This document shows positions 1-7,739 of a stretch of DNA of 64,000 nt, piece after piece (position 1 is the first letter of the stretch; every line of letters begins with the position of its first letter). The notes under the pieces are model-generated. The model was not told the origin of the DNA. It ran no database searches and saw nothing but the letters and a program-made list of their open reading frames with translations. The stretch lies in the NCBI RefSeq assembly GCF_002086735.1, contig NZ_MVIJ01000002.1:1-64000 (forward strand). Direction: 5' to 3'. Both the position numbers and the translations under genes were made by a program. This stretch comes from Mycobacterium scrofulaceum (GTDB lineage Bacteria > Actinomycetota > Actinomycetes > Mycobacteriales > Mycobacteriaceae).

Positions 1-14
1 GCTCAAGTCAACAA

Positions 15-74
15 GCGCGCACGTTTACGTGAGGCAACGAATCCGCCTTCGCGCGCATCTTGACGTGAGGCAAC
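15..74. repeat. Two imperfect 24-bp direct repeats
   Basis: Positions 15-38 and 51-74 carry two copies of a 24-bp sequence that differ at about four bases and share the 12-bp end ACGTGAGGCAAC. The period is 36 bp. They lie in non-coding sequence downstream of the DUF732 gene on the minus strand. No gene is seen in 1-141. The role is unknown; a terminator or small dispersed repeat is possible. Confidence 0.45.
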
Positions 75-141
75 AGGGCGGACATGCGCCACGCCGCAGG
101 CGGCAGTTGTGGATGAAGACCGGACTGTGGACGAATCGAGG

Positions 142-481
142 TCATGAAGGGCACAGATCGGCATAGGCGACGTCCACCAGGTCGCTTGCCTGTTGCGGGC
201 TGAGCCCCTCGGAGCCCTGGTTGGCGTCGGAACGCGCCAACGCCCTCGCCTTCAGCTGCGAGGCATTGGCGCCGGCCCACAACTCTTGACAGAGTCGCTG
301 ACCCGCCGCCAGCAACCCGGCGTCACCACCGCGCGCGTCGTGAATGCCGAGGTTGCGCATCGCTGAGGAACGAATTGGCGTCGGCCTGAGCCGGGGATGC
401 CCACAGGCATCCGGCGACGAGGAAGGAACAGCTCGTCAGCGCCAGACTCGCCAATCGGTCACGACGTCTGTGTCCTGCCAT
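142..481 (-). pseudogene. DUF732-type small secreted protein, frameshifted
   Basis: A minus-strand gene begins at ATG 481 with a good ribosome binding site (AAGGAG, 5-6 bases upstream). It encodes a signal peptide ending in ASPAQA followed by DANSFLSDA. That frame then runs into an unrelated tail and stops at 323. The missing part continues in another frame from about 360 to a stop at 142, with the usual DUF732 pattern: a Gly-x-x-x-Cys segment (GQRLCQELW), a Ser-Pro-x-Gln-Ala segment (LSPQQASDLV) and a final Cys-Pro. DUF732 proteins are mycobacterial exported proteins of about 100 residues with no known activity. The two halves join sensibly near 359-363, so one base appears to be lost (or two gained) in the GCGATGCGC stretch. 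It could be a real pseudogene, a sequencing error or, less likely, programmed frameshifting. Confidence 0.7.
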
Positions 482-517
482 CGCTGCTCCTTGCCTCTGC
501 GCGCAAACCGGGACTGA

Positions 518-1369
<852 letters not shown>

Positions 1370-1376
1370 ACCCGCA

Positions 1377-1844
1377 ATGAACCCCGCCCTGCGCACCCAG
1401 TTGCTGATCGCGTTGCTCTGCGTCGCGATGCTGGGGTACTTCGTGCTGCTGGGGCGGATGGCCGTCGCGATGATCGCCTCGGGCCGCGCGGCCGCCGTGG
1501 GGCTGGGGGTGGCGGTCCTGGTCATGCCGCTGATCGGTCTCTGGGCCATGGTGGCGACCCTGCGGTCCGGGTTCGCCCACCAGAAGCTGGCCACCCTGAT
1601 CGCGGCCGACGGCATGGAGCTCGACACCAGCGCCCTGCCGCGACGCGCGTCCGGTCGCATCGAGCGGGACGCCGCCGATGCGCTGTTCGCCTCCGTGCGC
1701 ACCGAAGTCGAAGACCACCCCGACGACTGGCGGCGCTGGTACCGGCTGGCCCGCGCCTACGATTACGCGGGTGACCGCCGCCGGGCGCGGGAAGCCATGA
1801 AGACGGCGCTCGAATTGCAGGGCCGCCGAGGAGCAGGCCGGTGA
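1377..1844 (+). CDS. Small membrane protein (Rv2772c-like)
   Basis: The 155-residue protein has two hydrophobic segments near residues 9-30 and 38-58, then a soluble C-terminal part. The C-terminal part contains WRRWYRLARAYDYAGDRRRAREAMKTAL, split here as WRRWYRLARAYDYAG and DRRRAREAMKTAL, which resembles one tetratricopeptide repeat. It starts 7 bases after dapB and its end overlaps the next start by four bases, so it is probably co-transcribed with dapB. The M. tuberculosis counterpart is recalled as a conserved transmembrane protein of unknown function. The TPR-like reading is inference from the Trp/Ala pattern. Confidence 0.85.
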   Translation: MNPALRTQLLIALLCVAMLGYFVLLGRMAVAMIASGRAAAVGLGVAVLVMPLIGLWAMVATLRSGFAHQKLATLIAADGMELDTSALPRRASGRIERDAADALFASVRTEVEDHPDDWRRWYRLARAYDYAGDRRRAREAMKTALELQGRRGAGR

Positions 1845-2296
1845 GCAAGACGCTGCTGATCGTCCACCACACCCCGTCCCCGCATTGCCAGGAGATGTTC
1901 GAGGCCGTCGTCTCGGGCGCCACCGACCCCGAGATCGAGGGCGTCGAGGTGATACGGCGGCCGGCGCTGACCGTGTCGCCGGCCGAGATGCTGGCGGCCG
2001 ACGGTTATCTGCTGGGCAGCCCGGCGAACCTGGGTTACATGAGCGGGGCGCTCAAGCACGCGTTCGACTGCGCCTACTACCAGCTGCTGGACTCGACGCG
2101 TGGACGCCCGTTCGGCCTGTACCTGCACGGCAACGAGGGAACCGAGGGCGCCGAGCGCGGCGTCATGTCGATCACCACCGGGCTGGGCTGGGCCAAAGCC
2201 GCTGAGACCGTGCTGGTTTCGGGCAAGCCGGACAAGGACGACCTGCAGGCCTGCTGGGAACTCGGCGCGACGGTCGCCGCCCAGCTGATGGAATAA
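1841..2296 (+). CDS. Flavodoxin-like / NAD(P)H-dependent oxidoreductase
   Basis: This 151-residue protein starts at GTG 1841, inside the stop of the preceding gene (GTGA overlap). The N-terminus KTLLIVHHTPSPHCQEMFEA fits the phosphate-binding loop of flavodoxin folds, and GYLLGSPANLGYMSGALKHA and FGLYLHGNEGTEGAERGV fit the later FMN-contact loops. Members bind FMN and act in electron transfer or quinone reduction; the substrate is unknown. The gene matches recalled Rv2771c and appears to be the third gene of a dapB transcript. It converges with the thioesterase gene, with only five bases between the two ends. Confidence 0.85.
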   Translation: MSKTLLIVHHTPSPHCQEMFEAVVSGATDPEIEGVEVIRRPALTVSPAEMLAADGYLLGSPANLGYMSGALKHAFDCAYYQLLDSTRGRPFGLYLHGNEGTEGAERGVMSITTGLGWAKAAETVLVSGKPDKDDLQACWELGATVAAQLME

Positions 2297-2301
2297 GCCG
2301 T

Positions 2302-3135
2302 CTAGGTGTAGGTCGGCTTGAACGCCTCGGCGGGCTGGGCCAGGGCCAGCGCCGAGCTGGTGCCGATCGGCCCGTGCCGGTCGAACAGGGTGGCGGCCCC
2401 GGTCGCGACACCGGCCGTGCCGTAATGGCTTTGGGCCGCCAGGCCCAGGTATTCACCGTCGGGCAAGCGGCTCGCGGTGACCGTGTAGTCGGCATTGATG
2501 TAGCGCAATCCGCCGGTGCCCCAATGGGTCAGCGAGCTGGTGATGTCACCGGCGAAAGCGAGGCGGACGAACGGGGTCAGCGGGTGGCCCTGCACGATCG
2601 GGCGAAAGATTCGCGTCCAGGCGAACTTCTGCGAATGGGATTGCTCCCACTCGCCGGCCGCGATGCCCGGGCTACCCGCGGCGGTGGCCCCGTACCCCCA
2701 GATCAGGAACGGCATGTCGGCCGGGAACCCATCGGACGTGACCGGCAGCGGCGGCATGGCCAACGGCGCCGACCACACCGCGCCGTCCGGGTGTTCCCCT
2801 CGGCGCAGGAACAGCGCGCTGGCCCGGGCGACGGTGTTGCCGTTCTGCACCAGCGCCCCGTCGACGAGCTTGATGCGCCGCCCTTCCCGCTGCACCGAGG
2901 TCCGGACCTGCACCGGTTCGGGCAAGGCCGGACGCAGCAGGTCGACCGTGAGCCGGGCCGGCTGAAAGGCGGGCTCGATGCCCGATTGCTCGATGCCCCA
3001 AGCCAACAGGCCACCGACGTTCTGGCCGCCCATGGCCGCGCCCCAGGGTCCGCGGGTCAGCGGGCCCGGCACGTAGGAGTCGCCGTCGACAGTGAAGAAC
3101 GCCTCGGGCATGATGGCGGGATCCTCGATCGTCAC
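2302..3135 (-). CDS. Acyl-CoA thioesterase-like double hot-dog protein
   Basis: The 277-residue protein has the layout of TesB-like thioesterases. The N-terminal hot-dog half contains RGPWGAAMGGQNVGGLLAWG and RLTVDLLRPALPEPVQVRTS, and the C-terminal half contains GDITSSLTHWG and YINADYTVTASRLPDGEYL. Such enzymes hydrolyse acyl-CoA to free acid and CoA in the cytosol. GTG 3135 is the start. The gene sits between the dapB operon and a two-component system and is not joined to the acyl-CoA island at 6-14 kb, although a functional link is possible. Chain-length preference cannot be read from the sequence. Confidence 0.85.
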   Translation of the reverse strand: MTIEDPAIMPEAFFTVDGDSYVPGPLTRGPWGAAMGGQNVGGLLAWGIEQSGIEPAFQPARLTVDLLRPALPEPVQVRTSVQREGRRIKLVDGALVQNGNTVARASALFLRRGEHPDGAVWSAPLAMPPLPVTSDGFPADMPFLIWGYGATAAGSPGIAAGEWEQSHSQKFAWTRIFRPIVQGHPLTPFVRLAFAGDITSSLTHWGTGGLRYINADYTVTASRLPDGEYLGLAAQSHYGTAGVATGAATLFDRHGPIGTSSALALAQPAEAFKPTYT

Positions 3136-3177
3136 CGCTACGACGATAGGACACCGGGCAGGGGAGCCCGCGCGCTG

Positions 3178-4734
3178 TCAGGTGCGGGCGGGAATCGCGA
3201 CGTGCAGCGCCGTGCCGCCACCGGGCGGGCTGGCGATCTCGAGGTGTCCACCGAGCGCTTCGACTCGGTCCATCAGGCCGACGAGCCCCGATCCCTTGCC
3301 GATGTCGGCGCCGCCGGCACCGTCATCGCGAATGGCGAGCCGCAACTCCGACCCGTCGCCGCGGACGTCGATGTCGATCCGGGAGGCCTGCGCATGCCGG
3401 GCCGCGTTCGTGAGTGCTTCCGCCACAACGTAATACGTGGCGACCTCAGCGGACTCGGTCGCCGGTCCCGCCAGTGCCAGGCTGATGTTGACCGGAATCG
3501 GGCAGCGGCGGGCGAGCGTCTTGAGTGCCGCACCGAGCCCTCCTCTGCTCAAGATCGCCGGATGAATGCCCCGAGCGAGTTCCTGGAGGTCGGCCGATGC
3601 GGTGGTCAAACCGGTAACGACGGCCGCGATCTCGTCTTTCAACCGACTGAGGTCCGCCGGCACCCCCGCCTCGATGGAGCGCAATTGCAGGGCAAGCGAT
3701 ACCAGTCGCTGTTGCGCGCCGTCGTGCAGATCGCGCTCCAGGCGGCGGCGTGCATCGTCGGCGGCGGTCACGATGCGCGCGCGGGACGCGGTGAGCGCCG
3801 CGTGGGCCTCGGTGTTGGCGATCGCGGTGGCGACGAGTTCGGTGAACTCGCCGACCCGCTGCTCGGTATCGAACGGGAGTGGCTCGGTGGGGGAGCCGAC
3901 GACTGCGAGACCCCAGAGCCTGCCCCCGACCACGATCGGTGCCCCCACGCCGCTGCGCAGTCCCAGACGGCGAATCAGCGCCGCCACGTCACCGGTCGCG
4001 GTGTCATGACTGTCCATCCGTGCTGGTTGACCGGAACCGGCCACCATGGCGCCGAGGTTCTCCCCGTCCAGGGACCAGCGGCTGCCGACGGGCATCCGCG
4101 CCACCTGCCCGGGGTCATCGTGGGCCGCGACAAGTGTTGCGGTGCCGTCGGATTCGTAACGCCACAGCGCGGCGTTGGCGACACCGAGCGATCTCGCCAA
4201 CTCATTCGCCACGGCCGGTAAGACGTCCGATGGCCGGACTCCGCGTGCGACCAGGGTCGCCACCCGGCGCAGCGCGGCTTGCTGCTCGGCCAGGACGCGG
4301 AGCTCGTCGCGGCTCGCCTCGGCTTCCCGCCTGCGTCGTTCGGCGGCCACGGCATGCGCTCGTGCGGTGCGCGCCAGCGAATTTGCCACCAGTCCGACGA
4401 CGACGAAGACGGCCAATGCCGTCCAGTCCTGGGGCTCGGGTGACCCCATCGTGGCGTCCGGCCAGTTACGAAAGTAGTCAAAAGCGAGTGCGCTCAACAC
4501 GGCCGTGCCGCCGGCCAGGCCGGCGCCCCACCCGGTTGCGACGATCAGGACGCCGATCAGGTAGAGCACGCCAAAGGCGTTGTCCGGGACGAACATTTTG
4601 AGCACCAGCATGACCGACGTTTCCGCCGCGATACACCCGATGGCCACCGCGACGCCCAGCGACGTGGGTAGTGGGTCCCGCGACAGCCATGTCGAGGCCG
4701 GGCGGGATACCCACTGGGGCTTGGCTTCCGGCAC
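3178..4734 (-). CDS. Sensor histidine kinase (DUF4118-GAF-HisKA_3)
   Basis: The 518-residue membrane kinase has three or four hydrophobic helices at residues 24-120 (KdpD-like DUF4118 layout) and a short coiled coil near 125-155. A GAF domain follows at about 150-305, then a HisKA_3 dimerisation helix with ERDLHDGAQQRL and the likely phosphorylated His337. The C-terminal ATPase has an N-box near TNAARHAQA and glycine boxes DDGAGGADIGKGSGL and GGGTALHVAIP. Start GTG 4734 lies three bases after the stop of the response regulator gene, so the order regulator then kinase is one operon. Kinases of this type pair with NarL-family regulators. The signal sensed is unknown; the GAF domain suggests a small ligand or redox input. 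Confidence 0.93.
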   Translation of the reverse strand: MPEAKPQWVSRPASTWLSRDPLPTSLGVAVAIGCIAAETSVMLVLKMFVPDNAFGVLYLIGVLIVATGWGAGLAGGTAVLSALAFDYFRNWPDATMGSPEPQDWTALAVFVVVGLVANSLARTARAHAVAAERRRREAEASRDELRVLAEQQAALRRVATLVARGVRPSDVLPAVANELARSLGVANAALWRYESDGTATLVAAHDDPGQVARMPVGSRWSLDGENLGAMVAGSGQPARMDSHDTATGDVAALIRRLGLRSGVGAPIVVGGRLWGLAVVGSPTEPLPFDTEQRVGEFTELVATAIANTEAHAALTASRARIVTAADDARRRLERDLHDGAQQRLVSLALQLRSIEAGVPADLSRLKDEIAAVVTGLTTASADLQELARGIHPAILSRGGLGAALKTLARRCPIPVNISLALAGPATESAEVATYYVVAEALTNAARHAQASRIDIDVRGDGSELRLAIRDDGAGGADIGKGSGLVGLMDRVEALGGHLEIASPPGGGTALHVAIPART

Positions 4735-4737
4735 GGG

Positions 4738-5382
4738 TCAGCGAGCTTCCAGGAAGGTGATGACCGCGCGAACGCGCCGGTGATCGTCGGGCGCTTCGTG
4801 GAGCTCCAGTTTGGTCATGATGCTGCGGACGTGCTTTTCGACGGTGCCCTCGGTCACCCACAAGCGGCGGGCGATCCCCGCGTTCGACCGCCCTTCGGCC
4901 ATCAGGCCGAGGACTTCCTTCTCCCGTGGGCTCAGCACGGCGAGCGGATCGTTGCGCGTGCGCGCCTCGACCAGTTCCTGAACCAGCGCGGGGTCGACCA
5001 CACATCCGCCGCCGGCGATTCGGCGAAGCGTGTCCAGGAAATCGCCGACATCGGTGACCCGGGTCTTCAGCAGGTACCCGACGCTGCGGCCGCTGGCCAG
5101 CAGCTGCATCGCATGTTCGACGTCCACGTGGGCCGACAAGATCACCAACCCGACCGAGGGCAGCTCCTCGCGGATGGTTATCGCGGCGTCGAGTCCGTCG
5201 GTGGTGCCCGTCGGCGGCATCCGGATGTCGACGATCGCCAGCTGCGGCCTTTCCCGACGGACCAGTTCCAGCAGGCTTGCGGCGTCGCCGACCTGACCGA
5301 CGACGCGGTATGCGGAGCGGGCCAGCAGGCTGGCCAAGCCCTCCCGCAGGAGCACGTCGTCGTCGGCGACGACCACCCGCAC
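4738..5382 (-). CDS. NarL/LuxR-family response regulator
   Basis: A 214-residue regulator starts VRVVVADDDVLLREGL, has the receiver phospho-acceptor at Asp52 (AIVDIRMPP) and ends in a LuxR-type helix-turn-helix (LSPREKEVLGLMAEGRSNAG, then GTVEKHVRSIMTKL). I chose GTG 5382 because GGAGGAG lies about six bases upstream at 5389-5395 and the receiver fold begins at once; GTG 5403 is an alternative. It is followed after three bases by its cognate histidine kinase. As a NarL-type regulator it should bind DNA after phosphorylation. Its targets are unknown; the neighbouring thioesterase and the acyl-CoA island are candidates by position only. Confidence 0.93.
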   Translation of the reverse strand: MRVVVADDDVLLREGLASLLARSAYRVVGQVGDAASLLELVRRERPQLAIVDIRMPPTGTTDGLDAAITIREELPSVGLVILSAHVDVEHAMQLLASGRSVGYLLKTRVTDVGDFLDTLRRIAGGGCVVDPALVQELVEARTRNDPLAVLSPREKEVLGLMAEGRSNAGIARRLWVTEGTVEKHVRSIMTKLELHEAPDDHRRVRAVITFLEAR

Positions 5383-5550
5383 GCCTGCCTCCTCCGGCTC
5401 CACCCCGCCCGTGATCCTCTCGTGTGATCTGCGCCCGCAGTGCTGAGCGTAATTCCAGCCAGCAGGTATTGCCCCGGTCAGGCTGGCGGGCCCGCAAAGA
5501 CGGGTGTCAGCAATGACGACTCGGGCCCCGCAACGCGAGAGCCTGGGACC

Positions 5551-6108
5551 ATGGAGACAACCACGGCTTCTCCGATCAGTATCCGTGCGGCGGGCGCCCG
5601 GTATGTGACGAGGTGTGCGGCCTACGTGGCCGGGACCTTGACGGTCAATGCGGCCGCCTTGCTGGCGGGCCTGCGGCTCAGCGGATTGGGCTGGTCGGAG
5701 CTGTGTTTGTTGGTGCTGCCACCGATGATGGCCGGATCGGGAGCGGTCCTCACCTTCTTGGCTCAACCACATGGTGTTGCGGTCAGAAGCGGCCGCCGCC
5801 GCTATCGATGGCGCAAGCGTTTCGGTCCAAACGCGTACAGGGCGACGTACAGGGCGACGTACAGGGCGCGGATGCGACAGATCCGGTTAAGGAGAGGCCT
5901 CGACGTGGTCGCCAACGCCGTGCTCAGCGCGGTTCTCGCGCTGGGCTGCAGTGTCGGGACACCGGTCAGCCCCGATCCCAACCCGTTCGGGGGCCTCGGC
6001 TGCGACTGCCGGAACTCGCCGTCGGCGGGCGGCGAGGTTCAGAAACACGAGATAAGTCGCGGTATCAGCGACGGTCTGTCCGGCGCGTTGCCGGCACCGA
6101 TGCACTGA
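5551..6108 (+). CDS. Hypothetical protein with two hydrophobic segments
   Basis: An open frame from ATG 5551 encodes 185 residues. The first part has two hydrophobic stretches (CAAYVAGTLTVNAAALLAGL and LCLLVLPPMMAGSGAVLTFL) followed by a basic loop RSGRRRYRWRKRF. The middle is a 12-bp tandem repeat that reads YRATYRATYRA. The last 67 residues look like a separate small exported protein with its own ribosome binding site (see 5905-6108). I do not recognise the N-terminal part. The whole frame may be one protein, or two genes that became fused in frame. It is divergent from the response regulator gene and lies upstream of the FadD gene. Confidence 0.4.
   Translation: METTTASPISIRAAGARYVTRCAAYVAGTLTVNAAALLAGLRLSGLGWSELCLLVLPPMMAGSGAVLTFLAQPHGVAVRSGRRRYRWRKRFGPNAYRATYRATYRARMRQIRLRRGLDVVANAVLSAVLALGCSVGTPVSPDPNPFGGLGCDCRNSPSAGGEVQKHEISRGISDGLSGALPAPMH
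5836..5867 (+). repeat. 12-bp tandem repeat, nearly three copies
   Basis: The unit TACAGGGCGACG is repeated directly at about 5836-5867, the third copy being incomplete. Because 12 is a multiple of three it adds YRAT units without changing frame. It marks the join between the two parts of the 5551-6108 reading frame. Copy number may vary between strains by slippage. Confidence 0.7.
5905..6108 (+). CDS. Possible small exported protein with DPNPFG motif
   Basis: GTG 5905 is preceded at seven bases by AAGGAGAGG (5889-5897), one of the strongest ribosome binding sites in this region. The 67-residue product starts with a hydrophobic run (VVANAVLSAVLALGCSVG), then has PDPNPFGGLGCDC and a C-terminal EISRGISDGLSGALPAP. 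From memory, this Pro-Asp-Pro-Asn-Pro-Phe, Cys-x-Cys, Glu-Ile-x-Arg-Gly-Ile pattern recurs in several small mycobacterial secreted proteins of unknown role. The Cys after LALG is not a canonical lipobox. It shares its frame with the longer reading frame from 5551, so both starts may be used or only this one. Confidence 0.5.
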   Translation: MVANAVLSAVLALGCSVGTPVSPDPNPFGGLGCDCRNSPSAGGEVQKHEISRGISDGLSGALPAPMH

Positions 6109-6185
6109 TCCGGCCGCGGGGTTTCAAGTTCTCAGACGGGACCGCCGACTACGCTCACAGCCGGGACGTAACTGCTCGTTGTGAC

Positions 6186-6190
6186 GGAGG
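6186..6190 (+). promoter_or_regulatory. Ribosome binding site fixing the fadD start
   Basis: GGAGG lies seven bases before GTG 6198. It supports this start over the long upstream extension of the frame, which continues to 5613 with no plausible protein sequence. Confidence 0.75.
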
Positions 6191-6197
6191 TCGAGAC

Positions 6198-7739
6198 GTG
6201 CCGCAGCCACAAGTCCTCGACATCACCCGCGACCACAACCCCTTCCCGACGACTGGCGTGACCCGCGGCGCCGACGGCGTCCCGCGCTATGCCGACCTGC
6301 CCGCCACGCTGCTGGACATGCTCGCCGAGCAGGTCGAGGGGCGCCCGGACAGTGAGGCGCTGGTCGAGCTCGGCGCCGGTCGATTGACCTACCGCCAGCT
6401 GTGGGACCGCGCGGCGCGCGTCGCCGGTGGGCTCCGCGCGGCCGGGTTGCGATCCGGTGACCGCGTCGCGGTGCGCTACCCCGCCGGCAACGACTGGGTG
6501 CTGGCGTTCTGGGGGACCGTGATGGCCGGTGGCATTGCGGTGGCGGTGAACACTCGCTCCGCACAGCCGGAAGTCGACTTCGTCCTCTCCGACTCCGGCG
6601 CGACGCTGGACCTGACGGCCGACACCCCGCTGCCCGACGGCCAGCCGTACGTGACCGAGCGGCTCGGCCCCGCCGACGTGGCCGCGCTGTTCTACACCTC
6701 GGGCACCACCGGCCACCCCAAGGGGGTGCCGACCACCCACGAGGCCTTCCTGACCAACACCGAGAACGCCATCCGCTGTCTCGGCCAGCCGCGTGACCTC
6801 GGCGAGGCGATGCGGACGCTCATCTCGGTGCCGCTGTTCCACGTGACCGGCTGCAACTCACAGCTGCTGGCCGCCACCCGGCTCGGCGGTGCCTCGGTGA
6901 TCATGCCCACCCTCAACCTGGACGGACTGATCGCCGCGCTGACCTCGGAGCGTGTCTCCGTCATGGTCACCGTGCCGGCGGTGTACGCATTGATGTTGCG
7001 CCACAAGGGCTTTGCCGACGCGGACGTCTCCGGGGTCCGCTGGGTGGGGTACGGGGGCGCCCCGATCGCGCCGTCGCTGGTGCGTGCGGTGAAGGACGCC
7101 TTCCCCCAAGCCACCGTGTTCAACGGCTACGGCATGACCGAGACGGCTTCGCTGATGACCGTGCTGCCCAGTCAGGACGCCGTAAGGCACGCCGATTCGG
7201 TCGGGTACGCGGTGCCGTCGGTCGACCTCGGACTGGTCGCGTTCGCCGGCGACGAGCCGGGCGTCGGTGAACTGGTGGTGCGCGGCGCCAACGTGACCGC
7301 CGGGTACTGGAACCGGCCGGAAGCGACCGCGGCCACCATTGTGGACGGCTGGCTGCACACCGGGGACGTGGTCCGCATCGACGATGCGGGCCGGGTGCAC
7401 ATCGTCGACCGCCTCAAGGACATCATCAACCGCGGCGGCGAGAACGTCTCCAGCGTCGAGGTGGAGGCCGTGCTGCTGGCGGCGCCCCACGTCGCGGACG
7501 CGTGCGTGCTGGCCGTCCCCGACGACGTCATGGGCGAGAAGGTGGGCGCGGTGCTGTTCGGCGGCGCCGACGAGATCGACGTGCCGGCGGTGCTCGACCA
7601 TTGCCGAGAGCAACTCGCCGACTTCAAGGTGCCGCAGTACGTCACGGTGGTCGACAGCGCGCTGCCCCGCAACGCGGGCGGCAAGCTGCTCAAGGGCAAG
7701 CTCCGTGACCAGGTGCGGTGGGGGGAACCGCTGCGATGA
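6198..7739 (+). CDS. Acyl-CoA synthetase (FadD-type, ANL superfamily)
   Basis: The 513-residue enzyme activates a carboxylic acid with ATP and CoA through an acyl-adenylate. Visible motifs are the P-loop FYTSGTTGHPKGVPTTH, the adenylate motif YGMTETAS, the hinge region WLHTGDVVRIDDAGRVHIVD with RLKDIINRGGENVS, and the catalytic C-terminal lysine region PRNAGGKLLKGKL. The start GTG 6198 has GGAGG seven bases upstream. Its stop overlaps the start of the fused carboxylase (ATGA), so the ligase and the carboxylase are translationally coupled and likely act in sequence on the same acyl group. Length is near the short end for FadD proteins. Substrate is unknown; medium or long acyl chains are likely from the partner enzyme. 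Confidence 0.93.
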   Translation: MPQPQVLDITRDHNPFPTTGVTRGADGVPRYADLPATLLDMLAEQVEGRPDSEALVELGAGRLTYRQLWDRAARVAGGLRAAGLRSGDRVAVRYPAGNDWVLAFWGTVMAGGIAVAVNTRSAQPEVDFVLSDSGATLDLTADTPLPDGQPYVTERLGPADVAALFYTSGTTGHPKGVPTTHEAFLTNTENAIRCLGQPRDLGEAMRTLISVPLFHVTGCNSQLLAATRLGGASVIMPTLNLDGLIAALTSERVSVMVTVPAVYALMLRHKGFADADVSGVRWVGYGGAPIAPSLVRAVKDAFPQATVFNGYGMTETASLMTVLPSQDAVRHADSVGYAVPSVDLGLVAFAGDEPGVGELVVRGANVTAGYWNRPEATAATIVDGWLHTGDVVRIDDAGRVHIVDRLKDIINRGGENVSSVEVEAVLLAAPHVADACVLAVPDDVMGEKVGAVLFGGADEIDVPAVLDHCREQLADFKVPQYVTVVDSALPRNAGGKLLKGKLRDQVRWGEPLR

